DNA from: Candidatus Pacearchaeota archaeon
GTDB taxonomy: Archaea > Nanobdellota > Nanobdellia > Pacearchaeales > GW2011-AR1
Assembly (NCBI GenBank): GCA_016181905.1
Contig: JACOYM010000004.1
Location: forward strand, 1 to 6,004
Reading direction: 5' to 3'
Length of the DNA: 6,004 bases
Position numbers and translations under genes: made by a program. The notes beneath the pieces were generated by a model. It worked only from the letters and a program-made list of their open reading frames with translations, was not told the origin of the DNA and made no database searches. Shown here in pieces: positions 1-5,897 of the stretch. Position 1 is the first letter of the stretch, and each line of letters starts with the position of its first letter.

Positions 1-4
1 AACA

Positions 5-12
5 TTTAAATA
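5..12 (+). promoter_or_regulatory. Candidate TATA box for the 59-2299 gene
   Basis: TTTAAATA matches the archaeal TATA-box consensus. It lies about 50 bases upstream of the ATG at 59, which would place transcription start near 31-36 and give a leader of roughly 25 bases. The purine-rich bases just upstream could be part of a BRE, but the window begins there, so this cannot be judged. The call rests on motif and spacing only. Confidence 0.45.
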
Positions 13-58
13 CATAATTTCTTATTATTTATGTGATTAAAAACTGGCAAAAGGGGAC

Positions 59-2299
59 ATGAGAAATAGAAATTTTATTGCAAGCGGATTCTTGATAATT
101 ATCATATTGGCTGTAATTATATTATTACTGGCAATTCCCGGCGGGATTGCGGCTGGAGTATGCTCAGATTCAAGCCAGAGAATTATGAGGATTTCTTCTG
201 CAAATAATGCGCATGCTGAGATTTGGAGCAAAACAAATTATGGCTATGAGATTTGTTATAATGAAATCTTTGGCTCTGCTTATGCAGGAAGCAGCGCCCA
301 GACATGCACAGGCAGCAATAAGGTTGTTAAGTTGAGCGCAGAGACAAACGCGCATGCAGAATCCCCAAATTTGAATAATTATGCAACAGATGTCTGCTAT
401 GGAAATTTGGCGTGCACTGCGCGAAGCTCATGCTTATCTGATGAGAAAGAGGTTGTTTCCCTTTCATCTGAAACAAATGCGCACCTTGCATCAGATGGCT
501 CTTATGCCACAAAGATATGCTGCAAAAGCTCTACTATTATTACCCCCCCATCAACAGAAGTTTGCAATGACGGCTTAGACAATGATGGCAATGGAGAAGC
601 TGACTATGATTATAACTCTGCTCTCAGCATGCACGGCGATTCTGCATGCCCTCTCTCTGTTAGTGAAATATCTGTTTCAGATTCAAATCCTGCAGAGAAT
701 GCAAACATTAATGTTTATTGCACATCAAGTGTTGCAGGCGTGAACAGCATTGATGCTTATATTGACTCAACATTATGTTCATGGGACAGCTGGACAGGTG
801 ATGTTGCTAAGTTCACATGCAATGCTGGCAGTTACACAGGCAGTGCAAAAACAGCAAAATGCAGTGTTAATGCAGCAAAGTCCTATCAGTCTGGAACAGA
901 CAAAACAGCAGCAATAAATGTGCAGCAAAGTCTATGCTCTGCTTATGCTTCTAGCAGCAATTGCGAGGCAGATTCAGGATGTGACTGGTGCGGTGAATGC
1001 TCTGGGACAAAATATAGCGGTGGAAGTGACAGATGTGTAAGTGCTGGAAGCTGCTCTTATTCATGCAATAAAGGAAAGTGCGGAGCAGGATGCGATAACA
1101 CAAATGGGGGATGGACAAATTATATCTGCGATAACTATTGCTCTGGCAGCAATATCTTTTCAAGAAGCGATATTTTCAATTCCTGCCAAGATAACTGCAT
1201 GCCTACAACAAATACATGCGATACAGGAACAGCAAGTTCATGCGGCACAACAACATGCACACTAGGCATTGGCAGTTGCAATAATCCCTGCAATGAGGCA
1301 GGAACTTCAACTGATGGCACAGACGCAGCTTGTGGAACCTGCACTCCGACATGCACTGCTATTACAAGCGTAGATTGGAACAATCTTAATAATCAGGCAA
1401 TACAATCATCACAAAAAGAGGATAGCGCAAGATTGACTGCTAATGGCTATGAGATTACGGGGAAGAATATCAGCTTCATAGTTTATAAAAGCGGCGGAGG
1501 ATGCGGGCTTTTATGGCTGTCTGACTGCGAGATTGCTCAATTAAGCACAATTGCGCAGTCAAATTCTGCCAGCATAATATGGAAGGCAAGCGAGGCAGGA
1601 ACTCTTTATTTTAAGGCAAAGATAGTAGAGACAGGGCAGGAGGTGCAATCAGGAAATCTTGTTGTTTCATCAACAGAGGACAACTCAGCCCCTGTCGCTG
1701 TAATCAACAGCCCTGCTAATGGCGCCAGATTTGAGATAAACACGCCTATAAGCTTTGCGCAATCAAGCTATGACGAGGACGATGACATAAGCGTGGCATG
1801 GAATTTTGATGATGGCAATACAACAACACTGACAAACTGCCTTGCAGGAGGAAACTGCAGCACAATACATACCTTCACAACACAAGGGACAAAGAATGTA
1901 ATACTTACAGCTACAGACGCAAGAGGCAGGACAGGCACAGCTTTTGCTTCAATAGACATATTTAAAGGAGGGGTCGGAGCAGACGCAATAAATGTCTTTG
2001 CTAGGATAAGTGAGCCACAGCCTAACCAGGTTATACAGGGAAGCGGATGGGTGCGTTTCAATGCAAGTGAAAGCTATGCTGCAAACTGCGCATCTCCTTG
2101 CGCAGGAAGCTGTTATGTAGTAGGCAGCCTTCAATGCGCAAATCTTAATCAAAACAATCTAATGTTCAACTGGACATTTGATGATGGAACAGCAAGGTAT
2201 GGAACATGGCAAAGCAATTACAGCTATGTTGTCAAATTTAACAAGTTTTTTGGCAGCATAGGAACACATACTGCCACATTAAAAGTTGGATATCCTTAA
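59..2299 (+). CDS. Cys-rich secreted/surface protein with NAH repeats and two PKD-like domains
   Basis: This is a 746-residue exported protein of unknown specific function. Residues 7-28 form a long hydrophobic segment after a short basic start (MRNRNF), so it is a signal peptide or an uncleaved N-terminal anchor; no clear cleavage site is visible. Domains in order: three Cys-bounded repeats carrying an Asn-Ala-His motif (35-66, 83-113, 125-154); an Asp/Asn-rich loop (169-197) of the C-x-DG-x-DND type, probably Ca-binding; an Ig-like stretch (about 200-289); a Cys cluster (293-432) opening with a PSI-like pattern; a beta-rich domain (about 433-537); and two PKD-like domains (about 543-635 with WNFDDG, and 648-746 with WTFDDG). 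I count 44 cysteines, suggesting many disulfides outside the membrane. N-x-S/T sites (N470, N587, N599, N668, N704, N720) could be glycosylated. The protein stops right at the end of the second PKD, with no C-terminal membrane helix. The start at 59 follows AAGGGG with very short spacing, and the only in-frame codon before the upstream stop that could serve as an alternative start is a CTG. PKD domains mediate protein or glycan contacts; a role in adhesion or the envelope is inferred. Confidence 0.85.
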   Translation: MRNRNFIASGFLIIIILAVIILLLAIPGGIAAGVCSDSSQRIMRISSANNAHAEIWSKTNYGYEICYNEIFGSAYAGSSAQTCTGSNKVVKLSAETNAHAESPNLNNYATDVCYGNLACTARSSCLSDEKEVVSLSSETNAHLASDGSYATKICCKSSTIITPPSTEVCNDGLDNDGNGEADYDYNSALSMHGDSACPLSVSEISVSDSNPAENANINVYCTSSVAGVNSIDAYIDSTLCSWDSWTGDVAKFTCNAGSYTGSAKTAKCSVNAAKSYQSGTDKTAAINVQQSLCSAYASSSNCEADSGCDWCGECSGTKYSGGSDRCVSAGSCSYSCNKGKCGAGCDNTNGGWTNYICDNYCSGSNIFSRSDIFNSCQDNCMPTTNTCDTGTASSCGTTTCTLGIGSCNNPCNEAGTSTDGTDAACGTCTPTCTAITSVDWNNLNNQAIQSSQKEDSARLTANGYEITGKNISFIVYKSGGGCGLLWLSDCEIAQLSTIAQSNSASIIWKASEAGTLYFKAKIVETGQEVQSGNLVVSSTEDNSAPVAVINSPANGARFEINTPISFAQSSYDEDDDISVAWNFDDGNTTTLTNCLAGGNCSTIHTFTTQGTKNVILTATDARGRTGTAFASIDIFKGGVGADAINVFARISEPQPNQVIQGSGWVRFNASESYAANCASPCAGSCYVVGSLQCANLNQNNLMFNWTFDDGTARYGTWQSNYSYVVKFNKFFGSIGTHTATLKVGYP
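161..520 (+). repeat. Three tandem protein-level repeats (NAH repeats) within the 59-2299 gene
   Basis: Three units lie at 161-256, 305-397 and 431-520, encoding residues 35-66, 83-113 and 125-154. Each starts with Cys, then has a hydrophobic strand followed by Ser, then Asn-Ala-His 14-15 residues after the first Cys, and closes with Tyr-x3-Ile/Val-Cys 14-16 residues after the Asn. The second and third share SxETNAH. The DNA has diverged much more than the protein, so this is an old duplication held by selection. I do not recognise a named family for the unit. A disulfide-closed beta hairpin or small module is an inference. Confidence 0.75.
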
Positions 2300-2308
2300 G
2301 GATGAAAT

Positions 2309-2355
2309 ATAGTAAAAGACAAAATAAATTGAGCAAGATTTTTGTCTTTTCCTAT
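2309..2355 (+). terminator. Probable terminator: hairpin with T-rich 3' arm after the 59-2299 gene
   Basis: The structure begins ten bases after the stop codon. Its 3' arm contains TTTTTGTCTTTT (2339-2350), the kind of T-rich tract at which archaeal RNA polymerase terminates. The arm also pairs with 2309-2324, so the RNA would fold into a stem. The same tract is unchanged in copy B, also just after a stop codon, which supports a shared 3'-end role. Termination itself is inferred. Confidence 0.5.
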
Positions 2356-2401
2356 CTACTAAAGGATTAAAAATGTTCAAATATTAAAGTCCTTTAGTAT
2401 A
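2309..2401 (+). repeat. Intergenic two-hairpin repeat, copy A
   Basis: This copy fills the gap between the 59-2299 gene and the 2426-3226 gene. Hairpin 1 pairs 2309-2324 with 2340-2355 (16 positions, one mismatch at T2313/C2351, 15-base loop). Hairpin 2 pairs TACTAAAGGA (2357-2366) perfectly with TCCTTTAGTA (2390-2399) around a 23-base loop. Bases 2338-2383 are identical to 5149-5194 in copy B, and 2390-2401 match 5200-5211. The two copies are in the same orientation. No TIR-bounded transposon structure or target-site duplication is evident. It may be a dispersed regulatory or terminator element, or a small non-autonomous repeat. Confidence 0.85.
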
Positions 2402-2408
2402 ATTAAAT
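2394..2408 (+). promoter_or_regulatory. Candidate TATA-like element at the end of repeat copy A
   Basis: TTTAGTATAATTAAA is AT-rich and resembles an archaeal TATA box. Its first half is the 3' arm of hairpin 2. The centre of TTTAGTATA sits about 28 bases upstream of the ATG at 2426, so transcription from it would start almost at the start codon, giving a nearly leaderless mRNA. That fits the absence of a good Shine-Dalgarno there. Weak evidence. Confidence 0.3.
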
Positions 2409-2425
2409 CACAAGATATTAAGGCA

Positions 2426-3226
2426 ATGAATATAACAGGAAAAAAAGAGGAGAAGATAACTTTGGTTTTGTTTGCAGCAGCATTAGTTTTAATTGCAATC
2501 GCGCCAGTCGCCTCGGCAGCATGGGATTCTTCAGAGGTTAATTTTGAGGTCAGATTAAGTGAAACTGCGTGCAATAACAACGGGGATATATGGCTTTATC
2601 CTGATGGCACATCATCCAACAGCTTAAACAACTGCAAACTTGGCGTTGACAGCACCACAAAAACATGCTGTCCTTTAGGTTATAATTGCGAGCAGTCTGC
2701 TGGAAACTGGAACTGCGTGGCAAATGCCACATTTACGTGCTTTGACTATAAAACACAGGGAGCATGCAATAATTATGCTGAAACTACAGCAAAGAACTCT
2801 ATTTACAGGGCAACAGGAAAGGAATGCGGCAGCTTTGAATATGCATCTGGAGCTGATTGCATCAAGCAGATTGTAAGCTGCAAATGTGAATGGAGCAGCA
2901 GCAATAACAGGTGTGACTCAAAATATAGCATTAATAAAAACTGCAGCGACGGAACAGGCGGAATACTTGGGGCATGCGCTTTTAATGACGGGGGCTCAAC
3001 AGGGTGTGATGAGGACATTATGCTTTTGAAATGGAGCGCAAGCTGGAGCGGCTCTGAAGCAGACAAGCCAGCAGAATGCGCAGATGGAAACAAGCAAATC
3101 TCCTGCAGGCCAACAATAAAGCTGCCTTTTTTCACATTGTTAAATGGAATAACAGTTATTGCGGTGATTATGCTTATTTACATGATTTATGCAAAAAAAG
3201 TGAAAAGATGCATTACAAAGTTTTAA
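2426..3226 (+). CDS. Small Cys-rich single-pass membrane protein, exported ectodomain
   Basis: This is a 266-residue protein of unknown function. Residues 1-31 are a signal peptide: KKEEK in the n-region, a hydrophobic stretch at 11-27, and a VASA/A cleavage site near residue 31. The ectodomain (about 32-230) holds 18 cysteines, an even number, including a CC pair (81-82), a C-x-C (152-154) and several spaced N-C or C-N pairs, so it is probably disulfide-knitted. After C227 come LPFF and a C-terminal transmembrane helix (about 235-255), then a short basic tail (KKVKR) ending in KCITKF-like residues with one Cys. Predicted topology is therefore ectodomain outside, C-terminus inside. The helix preceded by LPFF seems typical of similar small Cys-rich proteins in DPANN archaea; this is recollection, not a search result. 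The ATG at 2426 has only a weak AGG upstream and may be nearly leaderless. The next gene starts 29 bases after the stop on the same strand, so the two are probably cotranscribed and may be partners at the membrane. Confidence 0.85.
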   Translation: MNITGKKEEKITLVLFAAALVLIAIAPVASAAWDSSEVNFEVRLSETACNNNGDIWLYPDGTSSNSLNNCKLGVDSTTKTCCPLGYNCEQSAGNWNCVANATFTCFDYKTQGACNNYAETTAKNSIYRATGKECGSFEYASGADCIKQIVSCKCEWSSSNNRCDSKYSINKNCSDGTGGILGACAFNDGGSTGCDEDIMLLKWSASWSGSEADKPAECADGNKQISCRPTIKLPFFTLLNGITVIAVIMLIYMIYAKKVKRCITKF

Positions 3227-3255
3227 ATATATTCTTTAATTGAAATTTGAGGAAA

Positions 3256-5112
3256 ATGGATTACAAAAAAGAGGCAGGAACTTTGATTTTTGCATTTTTA
3301 GCATTATTCTTAATTATGCTGGCTTTTTCTCCAAATGCTGATGCAGCATTTTTAAAGGGAAACAAAACAGCAGAGATACAGGCAGAATATAGCCCTTCTG
3401 AGGCAATTAAAGGGTGGATAAACATAAGCCTCACAAACGAGTCAGCAGACTCCCAATTAAGCACGAACTTTAATGACAGCATAAGCCTAATCAATATCCT
3501 GCAAAAGAATAATCTATCGCAAAGCATAAACTGCACTAATTCAATATGCACAAGCAAAAATAAATTTGTGAAGATACAGATAGATTCTGCTGAGTTTAAA
3601 GCTCCTTTATTGTACGGGAATTATACATTGATAATCTTGCTGGGAAATAATGAGATGGCTGCGCAGAATATAATAGTTTCCAAGATTCCTGCAATAAAAT
3701 CTCTCTCGCCAACAATCGCGCCTGCAGCTGTTTCTGTCGATTTTATTGTTAATGCATATTCCCCGGAAAACCTGAGTTTCGCGGAATATACGTGGGATTT
3801 TGGCGATGGGAGCACAACAAAAACAACAGCAAATAAAGCCAGCCATGCATACCCTGATGTTAAGAAATATTCCCTTAAGATAACTGCGAAGGACGCCAAG
3901 GGGCAGACAGCAACTAAAGAGTTTACAATTGATGCTGTCTCTCCTGCAGTATCTGCAAATGAGAGCATAAATGAAAAAACCGGGCATGTAAAGAACATAA
4001 GCGGGGCAATTGCCCTTTATCCTGAGTGGCAGAGGGAGTTTATCTCGGGGCAATTGAATATAACAGGCATTGATTCGCAGCTTTATGCGCTGCGCCAAGG
4101 GTATAACTCAGCCACAAAAACAGAGCATTATGTAGCTATAATGAAAAATCTCACAATGCTAAAAGTGCCAAAGAAGCTGAGCGGCATAGTCGCTTCAGGA
4201 ATTAAATTCTCTGTGATTCCCGGCAGCATAGACATGGAAAAACTAAAGAGCGCCGGGGCAGGCGATTACAAAGCAAACAAGTCCAGTGACTACAGGAACG
4301 CAATAGGAGCATGGTTTGCAGAGAAGATAGACGCTGCATTAAGCTTTGAAGCAATTTCAGCAGAGCTTGACAACAAAGAAATTTTAGACATTGCAACAAA
4401 GATAAAATTGAAGATAAAGCCCAAAGAATCACTTAAGGATGTTTACCTTGTTGTTGAAAAATCACCTGCAAGCATAAAGTTTAAGGATGCTGCTGGGAAG
4501 GATGCAAGCGGCGGAGTTGCAGTTAGCTTTTCTGAGTTAAGCGCTAATAGCGAGAAAGACATAGAGCTTATTGTTGCAGGGAGCGCGACAATCGAAGATA
4601 TTTTTGAAATGGTTTATCTATCGCCTAAACTGACTGAATTGAACCTGGATGTGCAGATAGAGCCATGCAATTTTAACAAGGCATGCGAGAAGGACAAAGG
4701 AGAGACATGGAAGAACTGCAGAAAAGACTGCAAGCCTGTTGGACTGATAATATTTTATATTTTTTTAGTGCTGGCTGCAGCATTTATTGCATATATAATC
4801 CTGCAGGAATGGTATAAAAGGCATTATGAAAGCAGCTTGTTCAAGAATAAAAATGATTTGTATAATCTGCTAGCATTCATAGAAAATGCAAAAAAGCAGG
4901 GGCTAAACGAGGGTGAAATCGCGAGAAAGCTGAAAGAAGCCAAATGGAGCGGAGAGCAGGTTGCCTATGCCCTTAAGAAGCACAAAGGGCAGGGGGCAGG
5001 CATGTGGGAGATTCCCATATTCAGGGGAATGGAAAACAAAAAGATAAGGCAAGAGATAATGAAAAGGACAGCACAATCAATGCCCCCTTCAATTTATAAG
5101 TTTAAGCATTAA
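3256..5112 (+). CDS. PKD-domain single-pass membrane protein with cytosolic helical tail
   Basis: Counting from the ATG at 3256 this is 618 residues. A TTG at 3247 would add three residues, but GAGG at 3249-3252 then lies inside the gene, so I prefer the ATG even though its spacing is short. Residues 1-30 form a signal peptide (hydrophobic 9-24, cleavage probably after NADA). The ectodomain starts with a beta-rich region (about 31-145) with many N-x-S/T sites and a C93/C98 pair. A PKD domain follows (about 150-226: WDFGDGS at 180-186, then HAYPDVKKYSLKITAKDAKG). Residues 240-465 are a mixed alpha/beta region I cannot name. A four-Cys motif sits at C471, C477, C488 and C492. A transmembrane helix spans 495-516, and a basic cytosolic tail runs 517-618. 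Within the tail, 534-575 looks like a three-helix motif (FIENAKKQGLNEGEIARKL, then W564 and EQVAYALKK), of a type seen fused to membrane segments in DPANN and CPR proteins. The protein is likely a surface receptor, adhesin or scaffold working with the preceding gene product; a specific role is not established. Confidence 0.85.
   Translation: MDYKKEAGTLIFAFLALFLIMLAFSPNADAAFLKGNKTAEIQAEYSPSEAIKGWINISLTNESADSQLSTNFNDSISLINILQKNNLSQSINCTNSICTSKNKFVKIQIDSAEFKAPLLYGNYTLIILLGNNEMAAQNIIVSKIPAIKSLSPTIAPAAVSVDFIVNAYSPENLSFAEYTWDFGDGSTTKTTANKASHAYPDVKKYSLKITAKDAKGQTATKEFTIDAVSPAVSANESINEKTGHVKNISGAIALYPEWQREFISGQLNITGIDSQLYALRQGYNSATKTEHYVAIMKNLTMLKVPKKLSGIVASGIKFSVIPGSIDMEKLKSAGAGDYKANKSSDYRNAIGAWFAEKIDAALSFEAISAELDNKEILDIATKIKLKIKPKESLKDVYLVVEKSPASIKFKDAAGKDASGGVAVSFSELSANSEKDIELIVAGSATIEDIFEMVYLSPKLTELNLDVQIEPCNFNKACEKDKGETWKNCRKDCKPVGLIIFYIFLVLAAAFIAYIILQEWYKRHYESSLFKNKNDLYNLLAFIENAKKQGLNEGEIARKLKEAKWSGEQVAYALKKHKGQGAGMWEIPIFRGMENKKIRQEIMKRTAQSMPPSIYKFKH
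4666..4731 (+). other. Juxtamembrane four-Cys, EF-hand-like motif in the PKD protein
   Basis: Residues 471-492 have the spacing C-x5-C-x10-C-x3-C with GETW between, matching the general shape of the C-x-x-G-x-C-x-x-GE-x-x-x-NC-x-x-DC motif common in secreted archaeal and bacterial proteins. Here the first loop has lost the usual Gly/Asp residues (NFNKA instead of GDG-like), so metal binding may be reduced while both disulfides remain possible. It lies three residues before the membrane helix, like a rigid stalk cap. Confidence 0.6.
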
Positions 5113-5121
5113 ATTAAAAAT

Positions 5122-5166
5122 ATAGGAAAAAACAAAAAGTGGTTAAATATTTTTGTCTTTTCCTAT
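5122..5166 (+). terminator. Probable terminator after the 3256-5112 gene
   Basis: Hairpin 1 of copy B begins ten bases after the stop codon. It contains the T-rich tract TTTTTGTCTTTT at 5150-5161 in its 3' arm. Placement and sequence match copy A. It probably separates the surface-protein unit from the downstream GTPase unit. Function is inferred from position and composition. Confidence 0.5.
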
Positions 5167-5211
5167 CTACTAAAGGATTAAAAATGTTCAAATACTAATT
5201 CCTTTAGTATA
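5122..5211 (+). repeat. Intergenic two-hairpin repeat, copy B
   Basis: This is the second copy, between the PKD membrane protein and the GTPase gene. Hairpin 1 pairs 5122-5138 with 5150-5166 (17 positions, one mismatch at A5131/C5157, 11-base loop). Hairpin 2 pairs 5168-5177 perfectly with 5200-5209 around a 22-base loop. The 3' arm of hairpin 1, the spacer, the 5' arm of hairpin 2 and most of its loop are identical to copy A (46 bases), whereas the 5' arm and loop of hairpin 1 differ. Each copy has one mismatch, at different positions, so the stem is kept while its 5' arm drifts. Confidence 0.85.
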
Positions 5212-5226
5212 GATAAAACTTAAAAA
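5203..5226 (+). promoter_or_regulatory. Candidate promoter elements for the GTPase unit
   Basis: Two TATA-like stretches are present: TTTAGTATA (5203-5211), which ends repeat copy B, and CTTAAAAA (5219-5226). The second would place transcription start near 5248, leaving a leader of about 20 bases that holds the GGTGAT site before the ATG at 5270. A promoter is expected here because a probable terminator lies just upstream. The exact element is uncertain. Confidence 0.3.
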
Positions 5227-5256
5227 CAGACAAAATATTACAATATACTGAAAAAT

Positions 5257-5262
5257 GGTGAT
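5257..5262 (+). promoter_or_regulatory. Shine-Dalgarno GGTGAT deciding the GTPase start
   Basis: GGTGAT is complementary to the ATCACC of the archaeal 16S rRNA 3' end. It sits seven bases before the ATG at 5270, ideal spacing. It overlaps the upstream in-frame ATG at 5255, which has no Shine-Dalgarno of its own. This favours translation from 5270. Confidence 0.65.
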
Positions 5263-5269
5263 TAAAATA

Positions 5270-5896
5270 ATGAGGGATTTTGCAAAGAGAATATTCTTTT
5301 CTATATTCAAGAAAAAGAGCAATATCAGCATCGGCTTTTATGGCCCGCCGAATGCAGGAAAGACAAGCCTTGCCAACAGGATATGCAAGGACTGGACAGG
5401 GGAAGAGATAGGCACAGTGAGCAAGATACCGCATGAAACACGCAATGTGCAGTTTAAGGAAAAAGTGGAAATATCCTACAAAGGCAAAAAGATAACATTC
5501 AAGCTTGTTGATACTCCCGGGATAGCCACAAAGATAGACTATGAAGATTTCTTAAAATATGGAATGGGCAAGAAAGAGTCACAGCAAAGGGCAAAGGAAG
5601 CAACCCAGGGAGTCATAGAGTCTATAAAATGGCTTGATGACATGGACGCTGTCATTGTTGTTTTGGACTCAACGCAGAATCCTTATTCACAGGTGAATAT
5701 TACAATAATAGGAAACCTTGTTGCAAGAAAGATTCCTGTCTTGATTGTTGGAAACAAGGTTGACATGAAAAGGTCTGACTTGAAGAGGACAGAGGCTGCA
5801 TTTCCAGAATATGAGGTTATTGGAATCTCTGCAAAATACGGGACAAATATAGACGAGTTTTATGAGTCATTATTCAAGCTTGCAAAAAAGGCGTAA
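5270..5896 (+). CDS. Era-like GTP-binding protein (archaeal, no KH domain)
   Basis: This is a P-loop GTPase of the TRAFAC/Era-like group, 208 residues from the ATG at 5270 (213 if the ATG at 5255 is used). All GTPase motifs are present: G1 GPPNAGKT (25-32), G2 in HETRNV with T57, G3 DTPG (81-84), G4 NKVD (162-165) and G5 SAK (187-189). The G2 form, Thr-Arg, is Era-like. The C-terminal KH RNA-binding domain of bacterial Era is absent; the protein ends about 19 residues after G5. A basic, aromatic N-terminal stretch (RDFAKRIFFSIFKKK) precedes the G domain and might contact membrane or RNA. The insert after G3 (about 85-115: GIATKIDYEDF, KYGMGKKESQQRAKEATQG) matches what I recall of archaeal Era-like proteins. 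Cytosolic; bacterial Era acts in small-subunit ribosome assembly, but the archaeal role is not established. A probable DUF2073 gene follows after 43 bases, an arrangement I recall from other archaea. Confidence 0.92.
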   Translation: MRDFAKRIFFSIFKKKSNISIGFYGPPNAGKTSLANRICKDWTGEEIGTVSKIPHETRNVQFKEKVEISYKGKKITFKLVDTPGIATKIDYEDFLKYGMGKKESQQRAKEATQGVIESIKWLDDMDAVIVVLDSTQNPYSQVNITIIGNLVARKIPVLIVGNKVDMKRSDLKRTEAAFPEYEVIGISAKYGTNIDEFYESLFKLAKKA

Positions 5897-5897
5897 A

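Noticed and set aside
33..42. GTGATTAAAA shared between the leaders of the first gene (33-42) and the GTPase gene (5259-5268)
   Set aside because: In the GTPase leader it includes part of the Shine-Dalgarno, but at 33-42 it lies too far (16 bases or more) from the ATG at 59 to act as one. A ten-base AT-rich match is weak evidence of a shared regulatory site.
1768..2061. Antisense open frame of 97 codons opposite the first PKD domain
   Set aside because: It is a shadow of the sense coding region, with no promoter or Shine-Dalgarno and no recognisable protein features.
2357..2399. tRNA-like GTTCAAAT (T-loop-like) inside hairpin 2
   Set aside because: The bases flanking it do not form a T stem, and there is no acceptor stem, D arm or anticodon arm, so the similarity is probably chance.
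2301..2401. C/D box small RNA in the intergenic repeat
   Set aside because: No proper RTGATGA C box paired with a CTGA D box is present in either copy.
3247..3255. TTG start at 3247 for the PKD membrane protein
   Set aside because: It adds only three residues, and GAGG at 3249-3252 then lies within the coding region. The ATG at 3256 is the simpler choice, though the TTG cannot be excluded.
3607..4098. Long antisense open frame (163 codons) opposite the PKD membrane protein
   Set aside because: It lies wholly inside a well-supported gene. Its composition (rich in Cys, Arg and Ile) is what reverse-reading of Ala/Lys/Ser-rich codons gives, and it shows no domain or ribosome-binding site.
2309..5211. 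CRISPR array
   Set aside because: There are only two copies about 2.8 kb apart, with genes between them and no spacers, and the unit is too long and structured for a CRISPR repeat.
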